Positions 33,501 through 45,326 of a DNA stretch of 45,537 bases are shown here, one piece after another; within the stretch, counting starts at the first letter, position 1; each line of letters opens with the position of its first letter. The translations under genes and the position numbers were made by a program. The notes beneath the pieces are model-generated. The model had not been told where the DNA came from. It saw only the letters and a program-made list of their open reading frames with translations, and ran no database searches. The stretch is from Cruorifilaria tuberocauda (lineage: Eukaryota; Nematoda; Chromadorea; Rhabditida; Onchocercidae), in NCBI GenBank assembly GCA_013365365.1, contig JABVXU010000441.1, positions 1 through 45,537 of the forward strand. Reading direction: 5' to 3'.

Positions 33501-36500
33501 GATATGTTGAACGTCATTCCCTATAACGATTGAGAGGGTCTCGCCAGTTTGCACGTGTACGAAGAGGTCATTACTACCAATGGAGGTTGGCACACGTTGT
33601 GTCACATTGATGTTACTTCGTACTGAAATGTGAAACACGTTTTGGATATCCATTTTCGAAGGTATTAAAACTGAAATTTGAAATTTTAAGCAGTATTAAA
33701 TTCAGATGTAATTCTTTTGAAATGGAACAGCATTACATTTTCGAACCCATTTTTTAGGTTCTAAGGGCTGTTTTGGAAAGAATTTAAAGTGTCAGGTGAG
33801 AAGTGACGCTCATACAGCATAGTGATTTTATTGTGACTTATAAATCACGTTTACTCATTATTATTTACTTCACTAGATAAACACCAAACAGTACTAAAGA
33901 AATATTATTGTTCCATCTTTCCTCTAATCTAATACTAAAAACAGTTATATCTTCCCGGCAACTGTTTTTTTGTTAGTGTAGAATTTTCAGTGATGAGAAG
34001 TGTTCAAAGGTTTTATGAAAGATGAGAAAACCGTTAAACTTTTTTCCGTTTCTTTTCCTATCAAAAAAAGGCAATTAAACTATCTTAGCTATTAAAAAAA
34101 TTTTTGCTTACAATCTACTTCCATTATAGAAGAAGTGAAACAACCGCTTGAACAAATTTTCATACATCTATATTTCTAGAATTGCAACTATGTGTGTCTT
34201 TATCAATTTTTGCATTTGAATTTATAACTAATTTACATATAATTTCTAGAGCAATGGTAACAACTGTAATGTTCTCCGATGGAAGAATGGTTTAGCTAAT
34301 TTCTTGCTTCAAACGATTTCCCAGTTTAATTTTGTTATAACAAAATAATTATGACAAATTATTATTTATGAACATTTAAAAAGTTTAAATCCAAATTTCA
34401 TACAAACCTGAACTTTGCTAAAAAAAATGAGCAATGCAGCTGAATTGAGCAGCATTTTAAATATCAAGAAAATGATATATAGAGAAACAATTAAATGTTA
34501 GTGCGATTAGCGCGAAACCGTCGGTTCCCCAGCTGGCATAACATTCAAACATTCAAAGTTTTTTCCTATCAAAAGAATGGTACATTGTAGGTTAGAAAAG
34601 AAGTGATGAAACCAGGACTTAGAAATGATGATATACATCGATAACTGCCTCTTCTGCTCCTACGTATCACTTCCATCGCCTATTTTCCTGTATGGTTTTG
34701 TGCTTTTAAGCAAAAAGAGTAGAAATTTTAGTGGTGAATAAATAGACGTCGAATTTGAAATGTTTATGCTTTTTTCCTATTTCATATAAAAAATTCTGCA
34801 GAAATATGTTGCGGATTTTTTGAATGAACCACTGCCCATTTGTTATTCTTTTGCTGTACTATACAATACTGCATGAGTAGATGCTTATCAATCATCAGAC
34901 ATACGGACAAACAAAATAAAATGAAACAGATTAAAAAGACTTATCTTCTCTTTTGCGAATCGGAAAAATGTCTGTCTTTACAATATTTCGTACAGTTAGA
35001 AACCACATAAAAACGAAAAGCAATTATTAATTAAAAGAATAGAAATTGGCTATAATATTTTTTCAAATAATGAATAAAACTAACAAGAGAAATAGAATAC
35101 GAAGCATAGTGATATCGACGCTTTGATAAATGACATTCGAAGAAAGAATATTTATACTTTTCGATTGACCCCGGTAGAAGTGAATAAATATAAAAAAGGT
35201 TGCATGATTTAAATATTGGAGGCAAAACTGCAGGAAGATTAGGTAAGTATTAGGAATGTTTAACACTTTAATAACACTCTGAGAAAAAACTAGGTATTAT
35301 TTTTCTCAAAATTTTGTAGCAATAAAAATACATTAAAAACTTGACTCCTGAAATCAGCACAATCTGCTTCGAAAAGTACAAATCTACGGATCGAATATTA
35401 AACTAGTGAAGAAGAGTTAAAATATAATAAAAGATGCAATGCCGATAAGAAAAACAATAGGCAAAATCTTGATGAAGAAATGGATGTTTTCTATAAGCTA
35501 ATGCATAATAATTTAAACTAAGTAAGACTATTTATTTTTCATCGATGCCATAAACTTGGAGTTATAATCATACAATATTATAAATCTTCATATTGGAAAT
35601 TATTATATTTTCATATATATAATTTCACATGTATATATATATGTATATTATAAACATAGTTGTAATTATTATTGGTCGTAGTATCAACAGTTTAGTTCAT
35701 CACGATGTTAATTTTACGTGCTTTTGATGGCAACGATTGATGTCGAGAAAAAAAAGAAAGAGCAGAAACAATAATCCCAAAGATTCTCGATATGATAATG
35801 ATCTCGGCGAAAAAAGCTTATTAATGGTGAGGACAGCTTTATAACATTCTTTAGGCATTCATATATATACAACTACCTTTTAGTAGAGGGGAAATGAAAT
35901 GCCAAAACTTTTCAAAATTCTATTCCAAATTATCACTTCTAACTGGTAATTCTTTGCAAAAAATTTATGCATCTATTATACCATTTTGTTTAATTTGCAA
36001 ACCAAATGGACAAATACCAAGTCGTAATCATGCAACATGAAAAATAATTTATAAGTACCTCCAACAGAATAATATTTTCGTTTTTTTTATGTTTTTTAAA
36101 TAAACAAAGGTATATATACATACATTTTCTTACTTTATATATATATATATAAAGAAAAAAAGATACAATACCTTCTCAACTTTGCAAAAGTCGTTACAAA
36201 CTCTGCGATCCGCAAGATAATGAATAGTCGTTTGTAATAAGTATATACTCGAACACTTATTATTGAAATTTTTATATCTTCTTTGAAAATTGAAATTAGG
36301 GCATAATGCAATGATTAATTGGCCATAAACTTCGATCTAGTACAAATATATATATATGCAATTCAAATGAACATACCGTGATCAAAAAACATAGGAGTTG
36401 GCGAGGTGGAAGATGTCGGAACAGTATTGCATGACATGAACATTGGTGGTACGCCGTTATTCAGAAGCACCGGATGAGGTATCACCCAAGCGTTTCTGAC

Positions 36501-39500
36501 TCCAACTGGTGCGTCACTGCAAATAAGAATATCGATAAATTTAGCTAATAACTGAAATGCGTGAAGGATCATTATTTGTTCGTTATCCTTCCGCAAACAC
36601 CGAAATGGACAGAATTTTTTGATTTGGGAATGAACTACATTTGCAGTTCAGATGCAGTACATTTTGATCACTTTTAATCAAAGAAGTATAGTTGGTTTGG
36701 CCATTTCGAAAACATAATGGAAGAAAGAGTGATGCTGTCAGTGTTTTTGAGTTTAAAACAGAAACAAAACGAGGAAATCGCTAAATCAGGAAAATTTATC
36801 TAATTGAAATAATGAATTGAAATGGTGTACAAAAGAGATATTAGGTATTTGCCTGCACTAATTAAAAGTAATGAAACTATCATAGAAGCAAAATATTTTT
36901 AATGATTCAATTTTTGCGGTCCTTCAGTTACCCTCAGTTTTTGACCTGAAATACTGGTGATGGAAAGAAAGGAATTTGACCTAAATCATATTTGAGTTGG
37001 AATTGCAGAAGAGCAAGTAGAATGCGCAGCTACAATTTCAGAGCGGAAATACAATGCTGTATTGAATTACTCTTGCTAACAGAAATGTTTGAAAAATTTA
37101 GTGCTCAATATCTAAGTACGAAGAACCCAATTCCTTTGTTGATTCCCCTCCTCTTTCCTGTACCAATCACCTCTTCTTCCCATCCAAGGTTTTAATATTA
37201 AAAGTTAACAGAAAGATTTCATGATGCCCCAGTGATATAAGAGACATGATACCAAAATACCAACAGTAGTCATAAAACAGGTTCGGTGCAATTTGTCGAA
37301 AATTGTTATTTTTAATGATGAGTGGTTTTTTTCAAGATACGAATGCACTACCCTGCTCCTCCCTGTATCCTACTGACGTATTGAAAATGCAAAAATAACG
37401 ATACTTTCTTGTTTATTACATCAATCATTTTTGTGACTGCCAACCTTAATTTAATGACCAAAAACATGAAGGAAAAACTTACGTTCCGTCATTCCTAACA
37501 TACTATTAATATCATTAGAAAAAAGATAGGAAATCGAAAAAAAACAAAAACGAGCGAAAAAATGAGTGGCAATGATTCCTGAAATGATGTCGAAAAATAT
37601 TTTCCTAAATTGATATTATGCTGTAAAAATTTTTGGTTTTTAAAATACTTACAATAAATAAACGCTTATAACAGTGAATCGAAGCAAATATCAATTGCAA
37701 AGTAATAATATAATGGAAGAAAGTATCCCCGGATGCCGAAAAAGAAATGGCAAGAAAAAAATTTCAGAAATTTGCACCTTTTCAAGTATCCACAATAATT
37801 TAGAAATTTAATGCAAGGTAACATCATTATGAAATTCAGAATCTTCAAAAGATGAATTGGATAGTAATCTCAAAAACTCACTGTTTTCTTCTCTTTCCCC
37901 AAATTTTGACATCACTGCAGTACAAATGAAACTTTAAAAATTTCCATTCATATATTCTTAGTTTCTATGCCAACACTTTTCTATTTTCACCTTCCTCTAT
38001 GCTTTTGATGGATGAGCTTGAATGATACAATCAATTCGTTACTTAAAACCAAATCCACACTCCTATCAACATATAGATACCAATTTTAATATTCTGTTTC
38101 AAGAATCTAATATTTTATTTCTATTTAAATTTCAAACACCAATGACCTTTCTTTTCCAGACCAAAAAAGTTAGTCTTATTGACAGATGAATAAAAGCATG
38201 TCGTTTCTTTTTTACCTGATTCAATATTATGCTTGGTTCCTCTCTTAATCTTACTAAATGCTAATTATAAACATTTTTTTTTAACAACCTTGCTTCATAA
38301 CCTAATATAATCTAAGAAGCCGAAACGTAATGGCAGACGGGAAATTGTATTTATTCTAAAATTTTTGAGAATATAATTTAATATCACTTATTTTAATCTC
38401 TGAATAAACTTTTCTACAATTATAATCATAGTTAAATACCAATATTCCTGAAAAAAAGCAAATATATTTATTTAGTCTATCCGCCGAAGTCAAAACTTTC
38501 ATTGTTATTCTTACTCGAACAAAAATAAACTATATGAAGAACATGATTTATTGCATTCTTACCGCATTCCTAAGGTCACGTAAGGGATGAAAACCATACA
38601 TTACTAAATGTATGAAATCTTTAATAAAGATGTAATTTTAAAGAATATGAAAAAAAACAGAATGTTTCCGTTACTTTTCTGTCACACTTGTATCGTACCG
38701 CTAATGCTACAAAACTATTCAACGTATCACAGATCTTTTTTATTACATATATTCTTCCTGAGACAAAATGTGTCAATGTCAAACGTTTTGTGAATTCCAA
38801 AGATCTGCAGCTGGTAATCAGAAAAAAAAGTATTTTTAGATTCCTTTTGAATGCAGTTCTGTCTAACATTTCTCTAATTATTTCAGACTTTTCATTAAGA
38901 AACTCAACTTGACTTATAGGAGTAATCCATTTTGATCCTTTTCATTTGCTATTCAGTAGGGCGGTATATTACCCGGTTTGAAGCAATGTAAGATAATATA
39001 ACTTGTATACATCCTTTATGTTACCTCTTTCGTCCTTTTAAATGTAATTATCACCTGACATTTCTTCAAAACACTGATATTAATGGGTAAAAACACTGGG
39101 AAAAGCTGAAAAAGGAAGAGAAAAATTGCTTATATAATGAGATCGTATCACATCACCCAAAATGGTGACATAATTTACAACATTTAAAATAACGAAGTAA
39201 AACATGAGATTCCTAAGAGTTTCATCGAAAATTTGATGGAATGTTCAAAATGAAAACTGAGCAGAAAGCTTTAAAACAGTACTGTAATGATTTCATGAAG
39301 AACAGTCATTTTTTATTAACAAAAGAATCACAAAATGTTTAAATAACAACATTATTGTTAATTTTTAACCAATTTATGCTTTTTTCTTCAATATTTTAAA
39401 GAAGAAAATAAAAAAATTAACAAAATTCTAACGACATGCTCTCTGCAAGTTAAACTACAACTTTTGATTCCTCCCTTATGAAATTTATTTCAATGCTTAG

Positions 39501-41378
39501 AAAAACTAAGTGTCATAAAACAAAAAGCAATGGAACATGAAACGAAGTCCATAGAACTTCATCGAATTAAAGTACTTCATTTCTACATTACAGCTTTAAT
39601 ACAGACGTAACACGTGCTATTAACTATCCATTAAGATATGGATCTTAAAGATCTAACGCTTGTACCAAATTAAATTTGAAACACTTTATTTAAAATGCCG
39701 TTAATCCAGTATATTGTTCTTATGTTCAATATTGCTTAAAGTATTTTCGAATACAGCAGGATGGCAAATTAGACAATATTCTCAGGAATTTTAAAGGTTT
39801 TTTCATAACAACTTCAGTTCGTAAAGCTTTGGCAAAGGAATTTAACTGAACTGTTATGCATAGTACAACAATAGTAGGATACGATTTTCAAATCGTAGCA
39901 GCAAAATCAAACAGATAGAACGAATACTATCAAAATTTTTTAATGAATTGTAGATGAAGATCGTGGTCACGAATTAATGCAGCTAAGAGAGAGATAAGAT
40001 AATACTTAATTTACTTAGTTGAAAACTACTTGAAAAAGAAAACAAATTTCTTGTAAATAAAGAGAAGTTTCAGAGAATTTTCGATGTCTTCTACACTGAC
40101 CGACAAAAAGTGCAAACAATTTGACGAGTTGAACGGCATTATAGTACGAAAAGTGAGTCACAATATACTTCCATATTTTTTCCATGAATTTCATTTGGTC
40201 CGATGGGTATTATAAATTCGAAAGATATCAACAAGATATAAACTCCCTCACATTTTCACTTCCTAATCAGATTACTCATTATTCAGAATTTCTGCTGATT
40301 CCGAAAATTATTTAATCGCAACCATTGTGAGAAAAAAAATTCTCTTCTATAATCAGGAATCGGAAAAAAACTGCAATTTTTAGATGATAAATTTGATATC
40401 CAGTACTAATAGCAAAGACATACATCTTTTGTTACGAAATGAGAAGTGATACAAAAGAAGTCGAAATCTATGTTACTGAGTTATATTTGTTAATGCTTAT
40501 CTAATGATTAAACGAAAAAAAAAATTGTAACGCAGAAATGATCTTGCCTTGTTTAATTGGATAATCTGCTTTAATGATCTAATAAAATATCCATCATAAA
40601 GGTTTGACGTAAGCATTTTGTTCTAATTGTAATTTTTAATTTGAAAAAAAAATTGAGACAACCATCACTTGGATGAAATAGAAATTTCAATTTTTAAAAA
40701 TCTTCTAAAACTTTTGAACGAAAAAATCCTCAACATTCTCTTTGCAAATTACAATTAATTATATTTTCGTACAAATAAACTAATGATATCATTACTATTA
40801 CAAGATATGTAAATAAATAAATAAAACACAACAATCTATAGCATGATTAATTTCATTAAATAAATATCACTTATATCAATCAGGTATTATCAGTAGTATA
40901 AAAATTTGTTCAGGAACGAAGATAAAATAGAACAAAAAAAAAAAAACCTGGCCAGTGAAGACTCGTCAGATGATAATATATCGGTTTTAGTCATACCACC
41001 AAGACCGGATGATGAGCCACCGCAATCCGACGATGATGGCCTACAAATTGCACTGTTCAAAGCAGCAATAGCAGGATTCGGTGCAGTAATAGCTTCAAAC
41101 GGAGGTGGCGGTGGTGGTGGTGGAATAACGCCAATAGTAGCAGATGAAGTTGCGGTAGTAGCAATACTCTCGGTACCGTTGACAATACGCTGCAAAGATG
41201 ATGGTGTTATAATTGTAGCAGTGGTACGGATGGAATCGAGGGATGACGCCTGGTGACGCTGGTGACGTTGCTGGTGCTGATGCGGTGAATGAGAATGATG
41301 ATTATTATGATGGTGAGACAGAAGTCCCCTTGATGCTGCTGCTGCTCCCGGAGGATGAAATGAATAAGTTGTTGTCAT
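24537..41378 (-). CDS. FNDC3: FNDC3-like tail-anchored fibronectin type III protein, 1376 aa
   Basis: Twenty-two exons (minus, 5' to 3'): 41378-40948, 36516-36377, 33622-33497, 33367-33264, 32839-32780, 31822-31654, 31441-31356, 31039-30929, 30818-30658, 30386-30119, 29668-29399, 29161-29073, 28955-28625, 28383-28182, 28036-27748, 27475-27237, 27038-26864, 26603-26381, 26272-26072, 25626-25513, 25313-25041, 24605-24537. All have GT-AG borders and compatible phases, giving 1377 codons including the stop. Residues 1-145 are low complexity (His/Gln-rich, then Pro8). Residues about 205-285 match the FNDC3 N-terminal signature (FVHVQTGETLSIV, GPATVRMV, LPLHVPPGHMVQQM). A Pro-rich linker follows, then nine FN3 domains (about 410-1290), as in human FNDC3A/B. 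The final helix (AFVILLLFAGVAFGVALILD) ends six residues before the stop, so a C-terminal tail anchor with the FN3 array cytosolic is inferred. In mammals the family is linked to ER/Golgi membranes and spermatid-Sertoli adhesion. An upstream in-frame TGA fixes the ATG. Confidence 0.92.
33215..33248. repeat. Perfect 14-bp hairpin in FNDC3 intron 4
   Basis: AAAATTGCAAGATG and CATCTTGCAATTTT around the loop TTCTAG. On the transcribed (minus) strand it begins about 15 nt after the exon 4 donor (33263), close enough to affect splice-site access. Confidence 0.8.
33623..36376 (-). other. FNDC3 intron 2 (2.75 kb)
   Basis: AT-rich with (TA)n patches near 35621-35650 and 36110-36152. A GC-richer block at about 34500-34545 is the only compositional outlier. 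The + frame at 33093-33500 overlaps real minus-strand exons and is not a gene. Confidence 0.8.
36517..40947 (-). other. FNDC3 intron 1 (4.4 kb)
   Basis: Longest intron in the window. Overlapping frames on both strands at 38608-38912 lack splice or start context and are not called. A pyrimidine-rich stretch occurs at about 37130-37195. Long first introns commonly hold enhancers, but no site is identifiable here. Confidence 0.75.
41101..41123 (-). repeat. (GGT)n tract encoding Pro8 in FNDC3 exon 1
   Basis: GGTGGCGGTGGTGGTGG on +, read on the minus strand as eight prolines around residue 90. Likely to vary in length between individuals. Confidence 0.8.
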
Positions 41379-41432
41379 GACTGTCTTCGTCCTACTAACA
41401 TCACTTCATGCTTCAGAATGAAGTTACGCCAA

Positions 41433-41436
41433 CCTG
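41433..41436 (-). promoter_or_regulatory. Probable trans-splice (or 5' UTR) acceptor of FNDC3
   Basis: TTTTCAG|G on the minus strand, 55 nt before the ATG, with an in-frame TGA between. It fits spliced-leader addition or the end of a 5' UTR intron. Confidence 0.5.
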
Positions 41437-41970
41437 AAAATCATACTCTCTATGGATTCATTCTAATGAAAAAAAAAAGTTACGCAAAATTATTTCAGTA
41501 TATAAAAATCTTTATTAAAATTTACATGTATATATATATATATATTTAAGTATGCAAATTAATTTTAAAATATGAAATAAATGATAGAGCAATGATAAAA
41601 ATTATTACAGGTATATTGTTGAAATAGAAAAAATAAAAGATACATAATAAGGAATAAAGATTACACGTTCTATTCTCACTGTAACCTTTGACCTGAGAAT
41701 GTTTCAAATTGAATTAAATATCTAACATTTCAAAATGCAATGTTGTAAATGCAGCAATATCACTCATTCACTCATTCACTTGCAGAAACTTATCGTAGAG
41801 AGTCAAATTTTAACAAGAAATGCACGGTCCGTAAAAATAGCTCCAGACAATGATGCATTTAACAAAATAGTGGAAGAGATGAGTGAAGTTGACAAAAAAG
41901 TGTAAAAATGGTTAAAAAAAAAGTCTGAAGAGATTTGGAGAGAAAAAGAATTATGGAAAAGATAGGAGAG

Positions 41971-42001
<31 letters not shown>

Positions 42002-42428
42002 TTAGACATACGAGAAGCTTATCATTCTTTTTTTCTTATCATTTCTTATCATTATTTTTTAACTAAAGTTTTGATTTGAAAATTTAAGTCATTTAGAAAT
42101 ATTATTTATAAAATTCTCAATGATAATTCTATCTCATTTAAATTGTATAAAGGGAATTGTTAATCATACTAACTTAAATTTCTTAATTTTAATTACATTT
42201 TTCTTTATTTATATTCAATTTCCGTTATCTTTCATTTTCATTATCATTTAACAGAATATTATGTTGTTTTGTAGATTGCAGAATTTCATTTTAATCTAAA
42301 CAGAATAGATATATGAAAGTTTGTAAGCTCAATGTTGAATTTTAAAAATAGCTTATAAGTTATCATATCTTGAGTTTTTCACTTCTTCCTTTTTCTTTCT
42401 TGAAGATCAAAGTTCTTTTAGTGTGATA
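41437..42428. other. Region upstream of FNDC3
   Basis: AT-rich, with (TA)n at about 41526-41545 and (GA)n at 41980-42001. No coding exon is supported. It may include FNDC3 promoter or outron sequence. Confidence 0.5.
41980..42001. repeat. (GA)n microsatellite
   Basis: About 11 GA dinucleotides. The minus-strand Ser-Leu repeat frame here is a simple-repeat artefact. Confidence 0.95.
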
Positions 42429-42553
42429 ATGAGTGATAAGGATGAAAATGAGGACAGATAAATCCGTGTCTGGAAGGCATCCGTTAAACTGTTATCTCGT
42501 CTTTCGCAATTCTTAAATATCATTCAAAAACGAGAAGATGAAGATGAAGAAGA
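42429..42553 (+). pseudogene. Relic-like first exon with an in-frame stop
   Basis: TTCTTTTAG ends at 42421 and an ATG follows 7 nt later, the same geometry as at the active genes in the window. The frame reads MSDKDENEDR, then TAA (42459-42461), then IRVWKASVKLLSRLSQFLNI and an acidic stretch, and reaches a strong GTATGT donor at 42554. The acidic/Lys start resembles the unknown cluster at the left. Possible explanations are a decayed gene copy, a sequencing error or allelic stop, or chance. No downstream exon was found. Confidence 0.3.
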
Positions 42554-44893
42554 GTATGTCTATGTGTATACAACAATGTCATATTTATTCATCCGCTTTT
42601 TTTCCAATTCAAAATTTTAACAAAATTGAAGAATACTGGATTAGATAGAAGAAGAGATAAATATTTCTATACTTTGAAGAAGAAAAAATATTTCAATTTT
42701 TGATCTATACAAAAATTTAAATTATCAATAAATTTAGGATTTGATATTAAATATAATATGTTTACTCAACATGATTTAAAAAGAATATCCATGATCAAAT
42801 GATCAAGGATAAATTTAAATTTCAAATGAAGAAATATTATTTAATTAAAAAAAAATGTTTCACTGTAAATGATTAAAAAATGTTTAACAAGAGAGAATTA
42901 ATCAAACACTTCGGTAAATTCATCATTAATTTCATAAAAGAAAGGAAGATGAATTGATCAATATTAATCAATAGTGATCAAAAGGAAAAGATTCAGGATC
43001 TTTCCCAAATCTCTTATCTTCACTTATTGTTTTCCACTAGTTTGAAACTGAAAGAAGATGAACTGATTAAGTTTATATTTGAAAGTTTTCGTTTAGTTAA
43101 TTTGTTTAAAATTACATGGACAATTATAATCATTTCAATATTAGCTAATTATTAGATAAGTAAGAAGAAGAAATTTTGTTTGATAGTTTTTTTTTTTACA
43201 AAATAAATTTCGCATATTTCCTTCTTCATCTTTCAAAAAAACGGTAAACAATAGCTAATCACAAACAGAAAGACAAAATACACATTAGTTTTGTTTAACA
43301 CATGACCAATCAAGAAACAGACAATCAAACATTTAATTTTTTTTTCTCTTGCAAAAATTGTCCCAGGATGAATCATTATCAAATCATTATCAATATGTGA
43401 AAAACATTGCAAGATTTGTTTTTTAGCTAATATCAAAACAAAAAAAAAAGGAAAAATGTAACTTTTCAATGATTCAACAGATTGAAAATGTAAAAAAAAC
43501 GAACGAAACAAAGAATGAAATAACCCAAAACAAAACTGGTTGACTAATGCAATTAATACATTTCCATCATATCAAATATAATCAATCATTTTTTAAATGA
43601 AATATAAAACGATACGACGATACGATCTATCAGTTCATTTGATGATAATAATAATAATAGTAAAAAATTATCATAACAAAAGAAAAAATGAATCATTGAT
43701 GGATTCTATAGGATGATACATGGTATTATCATCAAAATGATGCTAAAAAACTGATACAAAATGATTTATGATTTGAGAAAAAAGAAAAAGCGAGATAGAA
43801 TGAAAGGAAGAAAATAGGAATGAAATGATTTCACGAGAATGTATTCTTTGAAAGAAAAAAAAATATTTTGAAAGGAATTTTTTAAAAAATAGAATGGAAG
43901 CTTTTTCTCGAAAAACTAGCTTCTCTTCCAATGATGAGAATTTTTTTGTTGAAGAAGAGAAAATAAGAAATGAAATGTCAAATGACAAATCATCATATAA
44001 TTCAAACAATATCATATCATTTCATCCAACACTTGAAAACTTTTTTTGCGAAATATTCAAAAAGTTTTTTCTCTTTCTTCTTTGTTCACCAATTTATGAT
44101 TAAAATTCTTATGGATAAAGAAAGAAGAAATTTTTATATTTTGATCAGAATCATCTCTTTCTTTATATATGTAAAGCTTTCTATCATATCATAGCTTGCT
44201 TGCTTGCTTGCTTCACTCATTCTTTCCTTCCTTCCTTCCTTGCTTGTTTCATTTCCGGATGAAAAATTTAATCATCATATGAAATTGAAAATGGAAACTT
44301 TTCACATTTATTTTTTTCTAACCAAAATGTAATTTGAAAAAAAAACAATTAGCAAAATAATGAGACCGTGAAGGAATGCAATCAATTTCATGTTTTATAA
44401 TTATATTAATTTCTAAAATTTATTTAAATGAATAGTTATATGAGGAAATGAATAATTTAATCAATTTAAATTATTCATATCTAATTAATAAAACACAGAG
44501 ATAATGTTAATTGCGTGTTTACTTTACATAAAACACATAAATTCCACAGTTATCTATCAGAAAGAAAGTTTTCCAACTCCTATCAATTCAACAAATTACC
44601 ATTAAAAAAATAAACAAATAATGCAAACAACATCCTTTCACCTCTTTCTCTTTTCTTTCCAGACAATGACAGTTTTGACAAGAGAAATTACTATTAAAAT
44701 AAAACAAAAACTCATATCAGACCTATTTCAATAAATAAAAAAATAATTCATATAGGCCTATTCCAATCACTGAATTCTTCTTCTAAGCAAAAAAAAGAAG
44801 CCAGAAAAAATAAAAGCAAATTTTAATAAATATCCTAGATAATTAATTAAAGTCATACATCTTCCAAATTAAAAAGAAAAAGAAAGATTCTTC
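42554..44893. other. AT-rich region without genes
   Basis: Many A-rich and T-rich runs. Frames at 43233-43511, 43743-44015 and 43894-44194 are Phe/Ser/Lys-rich translations of such runs. A CTTG/CCTT tetranucleotide tract is listed separately. Nothing else is seen. Confidence 0.6.
44195..44248. repeat. Tetranucleotide (CTTG)n/(CCTT)n microsatellite
   Basis: Five GCTT units, a short gap, then four CCTT units and one GCTT-G. A compound microsatellite. Confidence 0.9.
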
Positions 44894-45056
44894 AATATTA
44901 TTATTATCAATTGATCAAATTGATTTAAATAATATCATTATCAACTGGTCAATTAATTTAAATAGTATTATTATCAACTAATCGACTGGTCAACTGATTT
45001 AAATCGTATTATTATCAATTGATTAATTGATTTAAACAATATTATTATCAGTTGAT
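44894..45056. repeat. Diverged tandem repeat, about 33-41 bp, 4.5 copies
   Basis: A unit of ATTATTATCAATTGATCAA-type sequence ending GATTTAAAT recurs near 44894, 44930, 44963, 45005 and 45038, with substitutions and one internal expansion (GACTGGTCAACT). Confidence 0.75.
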
Positions 45057-45149
45057 CCTGTGAAAGACATAATATCATAAAAAATAGTTTTTTTTTTAAG
45101 TAAAAATTGAAATTAAAATTGTTTAATGATAATTTTATTATCCAATTAT

Positions 45150-45300
45150 AGACTGATATAAGTGAGTAGCCGAAAGGCGCATTACGCGCATTTCTACTCT
45201 CCCTACTATCAGCGCCATTCTCATCTCCCTACAACGTTTCCTTCAGCGACTGCAAAATGGCGACATCAATCAAGTTTCTAATTTCTTCTCAGCAAAACTA
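45150..45300. promoter_or_regulatory. GC-rich island, possible promoter or 5' exon
   Basis: A block with CG dinucleotides (GGCGCATTACGCGC, GCGCCATT, AATGGCGACATC) abruptly interrupts AT-rich DNA. On + a 14-codon frame starts ATGGCGACATC at 45257. On the minus strand there is an acceptor-like TTTTGCAG followed by several ATGs. A nested hairpin (GAGTAG...CTACTC) lies at about 45158-45199. It may be a promoter, an upstream non-coding exon of FNDC3, or the start of a gene beyond the window. Confidence 0.35.
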
Positions 45301-45326
45301 ATAATTGTCTAACCTTTCTCAAATGA

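Noticed and set aside
38608..38912. Overlapping frames on both strands in FNDC3 intron 1
   Set aside because: No initiation context, no splice borders, strongly AT-driven composition, and opposite frames of equal length that cannot both be real.
40906..41256. 116-residue + frame with poly-Gly
   Set aside because: Antisense of FNDC3 exon 1. The minus frame has an upstream stop, an ATG, a donor and correct phase to the next exon.
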